This document shows positions 35,030-45,570 of a stretch of 64,000 nt of DNA, in pieces. The stretch is from Zoroaster sp. YZ-2022 (lineage: Eukaryota; Echinodermata; Asteroidea; Forcipulatida; Zoroasteridae), in the NCBI GenBank assembly GCA_029582265.1, contig CM055816.1, forward strand, positions 95,816,809 through 95,880,808, given 5' to 3'. The notes under the pieces are model-generated. The model had not been told where the DNA came from and ran no database searches. It saw nothing but the letters and a program-made list of their open reading frames with translations. Within the stretch, counting starts at the first letter, position 1. Every line of letters starts with the position of its first letter. The translations under genes were made by a program, and so were the position numbers.

Positions 35030-38000
35030 TTACAATTTAGTGACTAAGTTGCCTGTAAAGGCCTGATAATCAGGGTGTGCTACAACAGGAGTTGGACCGG
35101 TACACAAGCTAAGCAAGTCATCATACTTTGCCTGTGCAATAGTATGAACACCTGAAGGGTAACAGGGTTGTGGTTCTGGAAGCTGGGCTTGATCAGAGTA
35201 TCTACGTGTGCCATCAATTTTGAGTACTTCAAAGTCATCATCTGCATGTGAATACTTGAACTTTATTGTGTTGGCATCATTTTGCTTACTCTGATCTGCA
35301 TGAACGTTTTCCAGTCAACCTTTGTGCCTGCTTCTGAAGAGCGCACTCTCAACAATCCCCGGCTTTGGCTATATGTCTTCCAATCTAATATGTCTGATGA
35401 CAGAACTGTAGTTACATTATATGATTTGGGAACTTTGCGAGCCATCTTGATGAGTGTAACAAGCTGTGAGGGTACAAACATTTCACCAATCTTCTTCATT
35501 TGCCTCTCAATAGTACTGTGAATTGCATCCCCTTCTGACTGACCGTGGTTTGTTTCAAAGAAGTTCAATGTGATTTCTTGAACAGCTTGTGACCTTTCAA
35601 CAAAGTACAGCATCATAGACGGTACGATTGAGTTCTTATTTTGGCCAACACAGCCATCAGAGTATAAGTCCACTTTTTCACAACCTTGCTCATCAACCTT
35701 CGAAAGGTATTGGTGAAGATATGAGGCTATTTCAGAAGCACCACGCCCTCTTCGACCTTCGTGTGATACAAAGCAAAAACCATCCTTACTGGCCAACTCG
35801 AATATGGTAAAGTTAAAGCATGAAAGACGGCGCTTATAAAAAAACTCTGAACGGGCAGACTTTGGCAGGTATATGACCTGTTGAAGGTCAAAGACAGCAG
35901 CTCGATACTTCTTGTCAGTGGATGCTTTTACTTTTGCGGCACTTTTCAGTTCACGGGATTTCTCTTTCTCCAGCACATGTCTGTCAAAGTTTTCTTTTAG
36001 TTCCTTCTTATGTTCATCACTAGAACGATGAAAAGTGTCACATAAGCTGCACACATCTTTTTTGGCATGATGGAATTTAAGATTAAAGGATTTGAAAACC
36101 TTCTTATAGAAAGACATGGATGCCCCATTTGGATGATCTTTTTTGTACATATTATACATTATTGTGAAGTTCAGGTCAGGAGACAGATACTGGCATTTGG
36201 AGTTAGCCCTACAGTAATGTGACTCCATCCTTGGAAATTTATTGATATGAGTTTTCACCTGCTCTCTCAGTGATTTGTCCTTGTCGACCTTCTGTCGTCC
36301 ACCACGTTTCTCCCTTCTAGTATACCAAACATGTTAAGCTTACTGAAAGTAGTGCACTTGGCAGAAAGAAATACCAATGGTACCTGTAAATAAATGCCGA
36401 CATACCTGCCATTTCTGGGCGTCATCACTTAGTTGCGGCAGATAATAGGAATACTTATTTTGCTGTTCAGTATCCTTGTTAACAGATACATGTCTTATAA
36501 GCCATTCTCGTTGTTTCTGTAAATCAGCCATGTTGTAGTATGCTTCCCTGATTTGGTGACACTGCTCCATGCTAATCTTTAGACAATCCAGGCCCCTTTT
36601 CTGACAATACCAGCAGTTACTCTTTCCTAATTTACCATGTTTTGACGGTACGACTTTGTTTGATTTTTCAGTTGTGTAAGCTTTTCCTCTATTCCTGTTG
36701 TGCTTAACTACAGCATTTTTGCTCTTGTGTTTTTTAACTCCATTTGGAGAGAGTGGTCTTGACTCACCATCAACTTGAAAATCACTTGGCTGCACAGGGC
36801 AAGGCACAGGACAAGGCAAACCAGCTGACAATGTGACTATTGACTTACTATCATGTGAATGGCTAACTGCAACATAGATATTATCACCAGATGACAAGTT
36901 TGTCAACCCATCAGCAGATGATGAAAAATCATTACAACATAAGGTGGGATGTGGACACTGTGAACCAGCTGGCAAGCTGGACGAAGAAGAAAGAGATGTT
37001 ACATGCCCATGTTCAACTGGCAAAGAGGCACATCCACCAGATGAAAAAGTGGCAGGACACTGTGAACCAGCTGGCAAGCTGGAATATGAAGAAGGGGATG
37101 TTACATGCTCATGTCCAACTGGCAAAGAGGCACATCCACCAGATGACAAAGTGGAAGGACACTGTGAACCAGGCAAGCTGGACGAAGAAGAAAGAGATGT
37201 TACATGCCCATGTTCAACTGGCAAAGAGGCACATCCACCAGATGAAAAAGTGGCAGGACACTGTGAACCAGCTGGCAAGCTGGAATATGAAGAAGGGGAT
37301 GTTACATGCTCATGTCCAACTGGCAAAGAGGCACATCCACCAGATGACAAAGTGGCAGGACACTGTGAACCAGGCAAGCTGGACGATGAAGAAAGAGATG
37401 TAACATGCTGATGTTCAACTGGCAAAGAGGCACATCCACCAGATGAAAAAGTGGCAGGACAATGTGAACCAGCTGGCAAGCTGGAAGATGAAGAAGGGGA
37501 TGTTACATGCTCATGTCCAACTGGCAAAGAGGCACATCCACCAGATGACAAAGTGGAAGGACACACTGAACCAGGCAAGCTGGACGATGAAGAAAGAGAT
37601 GTAACATGCTGATGTTCAACTGGCAAAGAGGCACATCCACCAGATGACAAAGTGGAAGGACACTGTAAACCAGGCAAGCTGGACGAAGAAGAAAGAGATG
37701 TTACATGCCCATGTTCAACTGGCAAAGAGGCACATCCACCAGATGAAAAAGTGGCAGGACACTGTGAACCAGCTGGCAAGCTGGAATATGAAGAAGGGGA
37801 TGTTACATGCTCATGTCCAACTGGCAAAGAGGCACATCCACCAGATGACAAAGTGGCAGGACACTGTGAACCAGGCAAGCTGGACGATGAAGAAAGAGAT
37901 GTAACATGCTGATGTTCAACTGGCAAAGAGGCACATCCACCAGATGAAAAAGTGGCAGGACACTGTGAACCAGCTGGCAAGCTGGAAGATGAAGAAGGGG

Positions 38001-40344
38001 ATGTTACATGCTCATGTCCAACTGGCAAAGAGGCACATCCACCAGATGACAAAGTGGAAGGACACTGTGAACCAGGCAAACTGGACGATGAAGAAAGAGA
38101 TGTTACATGCTCATGTCCAACTGGCAAAGAGGCACATCCACCAGATGACAAAGTGGAAGGACACACTGAACCAGGCAAGCTGGATGATAAAGAAAGAGAT
38201 GTGACATGCTCAAGTCCATCTGGCAAAGCGGCACACCCACCAGATGACAAAGTAGGACACTGTGAACCAGGCAAGCTGGACGATGAAGAAAGAGATCTAG
38301 CATGCTCATGTCCAACTGGCAAAGAGGCACATCCTCCAGATGACAGCAAGTCTGTTAAAGGGGTAGATGACGATAGATCATATAGATCTAAATTGGAAGG
38401 TTGATAAAGATTATGATTACTGCAACTAATATTTAACAGAAAATGGTCATAACAAAGGAAACACAAACATTTTGTACAGGCTGCCCAGACCTCTTCACTG
38501 CAGAAAAAGTCTTCACATGTTGCCGGCATTTGTGTGGAGCCATCAGTATCTAAAGTAAAGATAGGAGAGAACAGAAAAGACCAAATATGTTAATAAAAGA
38601 TTCACATAAGTAATGGTGTTTCTAAATCATCCTCGTTTTAATGAAGGAGGTGCTTGGTAGTAATGTGTTAAAAAAATAAATAACTAAGTGGTTTACAACA
38701 TTATTGCAAACAACTCAATATTTTACATCACATAGGTTTCAATGATTCAAAATGACACAATTAAATAAGTTGCCCCAGATCTTGAAGTTGATTCATAAAT
38801 GACCATAAACAGAAACATATCTTATCTTATCTTTGTTAACTGAGTTTATTTATCAATCCTTTTTTTACTTATCCACTAGGATTTGAATTTCTGACACAAC
38901 CCAAAAAAGGAAGAACATGTGATATAAAATTACTTCACAGTATGTTTGGTATTCTACTATCTTAAGACTATTATATTATTTTGCTTTGAGGTAATTACCA
39001 CTTGTGTATACATAAACTTTATAGAGAAGGTTACCAACATGATCATGTTTTTTTTTATGGAAGCTGCGTTTATTCCAATTAGATCTTGTCTTCAACCAAT
39101 GAAAGTTTTATCACAAAAGAAACTAAAATTGTTATTTTAAAAACAAAAAATAATGATTGTTTGTTTTCATGGTTAGCAATTTTCTCAAAGATTAACTTAT
39201 TTAAAGGGACAGTATCGTCACGATCAAAGCTCCCCAATTCCATGCCCTGTTGATCGGGACGATACTTCCCCTATAAAACACTTTTTTTAAGGACATTTGG
39301 ATCGGAACCTGTACCAATTTTACAGAAGGTATTTGGATAATACGACTTAAGTTTGTAAAACTCAAAATGGTGCTTTGTAGAAAAAACTACATGTAAGTGA
39401 TGAACCTTCTCATTTAAATTGCAGTGAAAATTGAGTGATGAAAGCATTGTCATGTTTTTATCAATAATATTATAGGACAGGAGCTTGCATACCTTGGTTT
39501 CTGTTGGATTTCAGACGAGCAAGAGGAATGTCAGAATCTGAATCACTGTCATCCAAATCAGTGTGGTAGTCTTCTAGATCCAGTACCCGTCCTTCCCACG
39601 TCTGCTGTTCCCATTTCATCGAAACTGTACTGCCTTTTTCAAGCTTTCTGCTCATAGAACTGATGTCTTTAACCTTGACCACATTTTTAGTACCATCTGT
39701 CCATTGTACCAAAAGATCTGTCTCAGGATCCAATCTGGAAAAATAAAAATGGTTAATCATTACATTCCAAATATTAATTGTTTATCTCCCGATGCAAGAA
39801 TTTAATCAATCTATTACAAATATTCATACATGAATTTCATCTTGGCAATAAAACCCAGTGTGAGTCAAGTAGAAATAAGGGGTTTCCACCAAAAAGAAGA
39901 CAAACATCAGATCTATGGGTCATTTCACCAGGATGGGGCAAGCTTATACATGTACATTTACATGTTTATCATTATTGTAACTTCCTATTCAAGGCACAAA
40001 GATTAATTTAACTGAGAATGTGCACTCATAATAAGAATAATGAATGGTACATTTACCTATGTAACAAGAGACACCTATCACAAAGCTTGCCCTAACCTGG
40101 TGGAATGACCAGGTTAGGGAGTTAACTAAGAGCTAATTCAAGAGCTTCACTAGTAAAACAATTGGGAATCCCCGGATCATTAAAAATCTTCATCGTTGTA
40201 CATTAATTATGAGAAAATGCCACAACCCAATTAAAAGAGACTAACATTTTGTGAATAAACCCTAAGTAACAGTGTACGGTACTAGTCTCATGAATTGTTA
40301 TTATCAGAACATGTATAAGCAACTTACTGCTGTTTCCTTGACAT
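35030..40344 (-). CDS. transposase-like gene of the 10-kb element, four exons, 3' frameshift
   Basis: Exons: 40328-40344 (ATG), 39493-39734, 36344-38549, 35263-36316; GT-AG introns and phases agree. Order: acidic N-terminal module (LLVQWTDGTKNVVKVKDI, then DSDSDSDIPLARL); a Cys-rich module (CEDFFC...ACTKCLCFLCYDHF); fourteen 32-34-residue repeats (SSGGCASLPVGHEHVTS type); a basic segment and CWYCQKRGLDCL; then the core with KFHHAKKDVCSLC, LYSDGCVGQNKN and ETNHGQSEGDAIHSTIER, motifs of a transposase-like family common in cnidarians, insects and echinoderms. The frame stops at 35263 (MMPTQ), but the -1 alternative continues as NTIKFKYSHADDDFEVLKI to TAA 35030-35032. A one-base loss in the A run at 35280-35283 explains this. 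The repeat tract is unusual for the family. Confidence 0.8.
36935..38345 (-). repeat. coding minisatellite: 14 units of ~32-34 codons
   Basis: The minus-strand frame repeats (L/F)SSGGCASLPV(G/E)H(E/G/Q)H and a Ser-rich stretch ending LPGSQCP. Unit types alternate (GHEH...SPSS with AGSQ; EHQH/EHGH...SLSS with GSQ), which suggests two-unit expansion. Length differences are multiples of three, so the frame is kept. Confidence 0.93.
39205..39272. mobile_element. Kolobok-type MITE, copy 3 (internally deleted)
   Basis: Only 68 bp: left end TTAA then AGGGACAGTATCGTCACGATC; right end GATCGGGACGATACTTCCCCT. The interior of the longer copies is missing. It lies in the intron between exons 2 and 3 of the minus-strand transposase gene. 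Confidence 0.75.
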
Positions 40345-40509
40345 GGTACACCTGTATTCTGCATAAATCCTGAAAATTCAAGCACAAGAAAAATTAAAAT
40401 GAATTGAGATCATGATTCACATCACACAATGTTTGATGAGGAGAATTTGAGGAGTATTTGATATGAAAACATAAGAAAATGCATCTGCACCTCTGCGTCC
40501 CATATATAA

Positions 40510-40871
40510 GGCCAAGTAAAAAAAATACCAGTTGATCGTCCCAGTTTTTTCAAAAAGAGGAGGATGAGGGCCTTTTTATTTTTATTTTTTTTTCAAGATG
40601 GCTGCCAGGCATATACATTCAAAATGGCCACCAATTTTTCAGTTTGAAATCACCGCCAACTTTTTTTTATAGCTATCGAACAAGTAGTTGAGTAAAAATA
40701 TTCATGTTAAACAATGTTTGATGTATTTTGTTAAACCCAAGAAAAAATGCATGAAAATTTTACTCTTTTTGTGGACAAGTATAAAAAATAAAAAATAATT
40801 TAAAAAAAGGATGTGGCCTCAAAAAAGGATGCGGGCGGGGATGATCAACTGGTATTTTTTTTTACTTGGCC
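40510..40871. mobile_element. PIF/Harbinger-type MITE
   Basis: 362 bp with inverted ends GGCCAAGTAAAAAAAATACC + AGTTGATC, differing only by one A in the run, flanked by TAA on both sides (40507-40509 and 40872-40874). A three-base TWA duplication and GG termini fit PIF/Harbinger. It contains AAGATGGC-type words but no coding. It sits upstream of the transposase ATG within the 10-kb element. Confidence 0.78.
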
Positions 40872-42299
40872 TAAACATACCTGAATGTAAACCTTTACTC
40901 TATAAAATTGTTCACTTTCACTTTTCACTTTTTTATGGTTGTTGAGAACCTTGAATTAACTTAATTAGGTCACACAAATATATTTAACAAACAACTGATT
41001 TTTGAAAACGAGTATCACGTACAATAAATTAGCTTACCTTTCAAAATTTTGCGATGTTGTTGGCCAAGGACCCAACGATGGTTTATTTATTACAATTTAT
41101 ATGAGCTACCTGTAATATAACAAGATAAATACATTTCCAATAAATGTTTTTTTGAATTTGAATTTAAAAAAAAATTAATACATCAACATACATAGAAGAT
41201 GATGTGACAGTACACAACCTACAATGCTTGAATAAACAGAGTAAATATTGTAATTGATCAAACTGCTTCATACATGTCATAACATTGTTAGAAGTGTCAT
41301 TTTAATTTCATACTCTAACATTAAGTTAACGTTAGTTTAGTAGTATAACCTTAGTCTTGGCCTTTACTAAGTTAAACAAAGTTATTTTGTGACTCATGAG
41401 TCATGCTAGGCCTATAGTATATAGGCCTACTGTACATTATCAATATCATAATATATTACTAATATATTATTAGTTATTACAACTTTACTGAATAGCTGTA
41501 ACGTTTCCCCTCCGTAAAAGGCTTGCATCAAGTTAGTTATATAGGCTGTGGTTAGCTAGCCTTGGCCCTGTCTAAGTTAGTTACAACATTAACGTTAGTT
41601 TAACGTATTAATATAGGCCTACTCATCTAAAGTTAGTCACTCGTCATGCTCATAGTCATAGCATAGGCAAACGTTAGGCGGGGGCATAGCCATACTATTA
41701 CTACTAGTACTACCTAGGCATAGACCAACTCTCAACTTGAATGAGTCGCACAATACACCCAACCTAAGATGGAAATTTAGATTGAATATGTAATATTCCT
41801 CTATGATTTTTCACTATTAAAAACATTTACAACAAATGATATAGTCATGCTATACTTACATTTATTTCAACTTCGTGACAGCTGTCCGTCAAACCATGGT
41901 CAGACAATGCATTGCCGCCATTTTGAATGCAACGTCGTTTTCACTGTGCTCGCGTGCTTATGTATATTTACGTGTACGTAGTGTATCACCTCTGAGAACG
42001 AGAGTACAGTGCTACTTCGTGAAACTGTTTAACCACGCATAGTGCTCAGAATCGTTTTCACGAAGGAACACTGTGTAGAGTGTTACTTCGTGAAAACGAA
42101 TATTCACCTAAACCGCATTATTTTAGTCACACTCATTAGCTTAATTACCATAGTAACAAACTTTGACCTTCTAAATTTTAGGAAATAATACTTTTTGACT
42201 AACTAAGCAATTATATGCACACAAAAAAAATCGTGATTTTTTTTTTTTTACTGCATATGGCAATGGTCGGGTGTTACTTCGTGGTGTCGGTGACGAATT

Positions 42300-44818
42300 A
42301 TGCAAATCAGTTTAAAGATCTGCTCTCTGCTCATGGACTTATACAGCACATCACCCACTCATCGGTATGTTCACTGTCTTGACCTCATGATAACGCGTGA
42401 AAATACTTCACCTCTTATCTCGAATATAACTATTCATCCTGGCTTATCTGATCATTATGCAATCATGGTATATTTGAACCTTAAAAACCTCCCATACCTA
42501 CCATTTCTGTAACTACTCGCCACTGGAAAAAAAGTAAATATTAAAGATTTATGTCATGATATTGAATCTCAACTGGAAAATGTAAACCTTGAAGATGGTG
42601 AGCTGGATTCTTGTGTCAGTTTATTTGAATCTACTGTCCGTAACATCTTGGATGATCATGCTCCGCAAAAAACTCGAACTGTTAAACTACAATCTGAATC
42701 CCCCTGGTTCAATGATGATATCCGTGCTGCAAGGAAAATCCGCCGTCAACTTGAGCGAAGATGGCGTGACAATGGGAAACTTGGAGTACATCGGCAAGAA
42801 TACTGTAACCAACGTGATATTGTGAAGAACATGATTAACCAGGCAAAAATAACTCACTACTCATCTCTTGTGGAAGATAGCTCTGTTGAAAAGCTGCTTC
42901 ATAAACCCAAAGCTCCAGTGCTTCCATCTACACACTCCGATCAGGACCTCGCAAATGCTTTTTCAAACTTTTTTGTCACAAAATTGAGAATATCCGTCGT
43001 TCTTTTCCTTCAGTACCTGCTATTCTATCACAAACACCATCACGCAAGGATCCACAATGTAGACTGTCCATGTTTGAGCCTACTAGTGTTACGGAGATCA
43101 AGAAACTCATCATGAAATCGCCATCAAAATCATGTGAATTGATCCAGTGCCAACTTCGCTAATAAAACAAAATATTGATGTGTTTGCCAAGTATATCACA
43201 ATTATTGTAAACAGATCTCTTTCTTCCGGTTGTTTCCCTAATAGCCAGAAGATTGCTCATGTTAAACCACCCTAAAGAAACCCAATTTGGACAAGGAAGT
43301 TTTCAAAATTACCGACCAGTAGCGAATTTAAAGTACCTTGGAAAAACAATCGAGCGAGTTGTTTCATCACGGATCTCTGACCATGTTCGTGCTAATAACC
43401 TGTCAGACACATTTCAGTCAGCCTACAAACCATTTCATGGAACGGAAACTGCTCTTCTTCGCGTCAACAATGACATTTTATCTGCCATGGATGAGGGGAA
43501 AATCACTGCATTAGTTCTGTTAGACTTAAGCGCCGCTTTTGACACGGTCGATCATAAAATCCTCTCCCGCCTTCAATATCATCTTGGAATACGTGACACA
43601 GCCCTGGATTGGTGTAGGTCCTACCTTTTAAATAGGCCTCAGCATGTTTGTATTGGTAACGCTATCTCCGAGCCTGTTATTCTTGACTATTCTGTACCCC
43701 AAGGCTTTGTGCTCGGCCCACAGTGGTTTACTGTTTATACCTTTCCAGTTCGTGATATCATTTTGAAGTATAATTTAAATTACCATGTTTACGCTGATGA
43801 CACGCAGCTTTACATTACTTTAAAATCTTCTCAAGACCCTGCCGATTCCTGCATTAAAACACTGGAGAGATGTATTCAAGAGATTCGAAGTTGGATGAGA
43901 CAAAACTTCCTGAAATTGAACGATGAAAAAACAGAATTTGTTCTATTTGGATCACGTCAGCAATTGTCTAAAGTTTCTCTTCCATTTATTACAATTGGTG
44001 ACTCGCAGATAACCCCCTCATTACATGCACGTAATTTGGGTGTTATATTTGACTCGACAATGACTTTAAAACCACATATCTCCAACATTGTTTGCATATC
44101 ATCATTTCATATCAGAAATATAAGCCGAATTAGGAAATACTTGAATAAAAGTGCTGCTGAACAAATTATACATGCGTTTGTCACATCACGGCTCGATAAC
44201 GGGAATGCTCTCCTTTACGGTCTCCCGCAGAATGAAATATCTCGTCTTCAGCACATACAAAACACAGCAGCTCGTGTTGTGACTTTGTCCAGAAAGTCAT
44301 GCCATATCACGCCAATCTTGAAAGAACTGCACTGGCTTCCTGTTTCACAGAGAATTGTTTTTAAACTTATGCTAATTGTTCACAAATCTTTTAATAACAT
44401 TGCTCCAATTTATATTTCTGAACTGCTTAAAGTCTACACTCCATCACGCAATTTGCGCTCCAGCAACATGTCACTCCTAAAGGAACCAACTTCAAAACGG
44501 AACTGGGGTGATACATGTAGGTCGTCTTCTGTCGCAGCTCCGAGACTCTGGAATCATCTTCCAGCTAAACTCAAATCTTGTCATAGTGTAACCAGATTCA
44601 AGTCGATGCTTAAAACTCATCTTATGTCACAACTCTTCAAAGATGATGTATAATTTGTAATTGCATTGTAGGTACATGTATCTCGGTACATAATTATTTT
44701 TTTTCCATATGCTATCATTGTATATTGTTTGTATTCATGTTTTTTCCTTGTTTCCGCGCCTTGAGCGCCCAGCAGGGTGGATATGTGCGCGCTAAAAATC
44801 TTTTATTATTATTATTAT
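42300..44818 (+). pseudogene. CR1/jockey-like LINE, 3' portion: end of endonuclease, reverse transcriptase, 3' tail
   Basis: The endonuclease resumes (YANQFKDLLSAHG, HCLDLMITR, HPGLSDHYA). The linker (42540-43250) is in pieces with at least three frame changes (near 42985, 43140 and 43275). The RT frame 43253-44653 is long and intact: NYRPVANLKYLGK, LLDLSAAFDTVDH, YSVPQGFVLGPQ and the catalytic YADDTQLY, ending SVAAPRLWNHLPAKL and KTHLMSQLF. The 3' untranslated part has GCGCCTTGAGCGCCCAGCAG and ends in TTATTATTATTAT at about 44818. Frameshifts and the transposon make it inactive. Confidence 0.9.
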
Positions 44819-45570
44819 AGTTAAATGATAATTTTAGTAGGATTTCATAGGCTTACACTAGCCAGATAAAAATAATATTTTAGCCTAATGAGCTAGTATT
44901 GATAGCTAATAGTAAGAATACATTAAGTTAGGCCTATAACGTAATCTTTTATAATCGCTGAGGTTGAACATTAACTTAGCAAAATGTTAATTTGCTTCCA
45001 AAAATTTTAACATAAACAAAGACCTACCAAATAAATTTTGCAAGGTAATCGTCTTCTTACAATGTAGAATTTTACAAATGCAATTTCCAGATCATCATAC
45101 AGAATCGCCCAGTGATCAGTAATATTATAGAACCCATAGGGGGGCCTACTGCAACTTTATTTTAAACTCATTACAAAGTGCAACTACTTCATCCATGACC
45201 CACCCATTCTCTGAAGTTACAAAGTAACAGATTGCAGGCGTTGTCCTAAGTCAAGGTAAAGAGGTCTACTGTTTTAAGCCTAGATGAAATTAGTTTAATA
45301 AAAAATCTTACCTGGTCTTTATCCTTGTGTAGCAAACAAGCAGCTCTTCGTAGCCTACACATGCTTACATCACATGTAGTTTGCCATTGCAAAATGGCGC
45401 CATACACACACATGTAAGCTGCCCAGTATAAATGTAACAAGCGATCCGCGCGCGCACGGTGTTATACAGGGGAAATCTAATTTTGCGCCCTCGCTTGGTC
45501 ATATATGGCCAGTCACATGACAGCGCATGCGCGGTAAATAGGGACGCCGCGCTAGCTACGCAAAATCAAG
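44819..45570. promoter_or_regulatory. upstream region with NRF-1-like palindrome and YY1-like motif at the start codon
   Basis: GCGCATGCGC at 45523-45532 is the consensus NRF-1 palindrome. AAGATGGCTGCC at 45568-45579 is a YY1-type motif that contains the start codon of the next gene. No TATA box at the expected distance. This is the architecture of many constitutive animal promoters. The rest of the stretch shows nothing else I can support. Confidence 0.55.

Larger units (their letters stand above)
32270..42295. mobile_element. 10-kb autonomous-type DNA transposon inserted in LINE
   Basis: Ends are perfect 25-bp inverted repeats, CGTCACCGACACCACGAAGT + AACAC (32270-32294) and complement (42271-42295). 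Both flanks are AATT; with one copy removed the LINE endonuclease frame continues (GDFNIHMDIISNN then YANQFKDLL). Inside is a minus-strand spliced transposase gene (35030-40344). The motif GTGTTACTTCGTG from the TIR is repeated near both ends. A 4-bp duplication and a DDE/D-like enzyme would fit the Sola group, but I cannot confirm the superfamily. Secondary passengers: two Kolobok-type MITEs, a TAA-flanked MITE and a satellite array. Confidence 0.88.

Noticed and set aside
36891..38404. Plus-strand repetitive frames (CPTGKEAHPPDD type)
   Set aside because: They are antisense shadows of the coding minisatellite; the minus frame joins in phase to flanking exons with family motifs.
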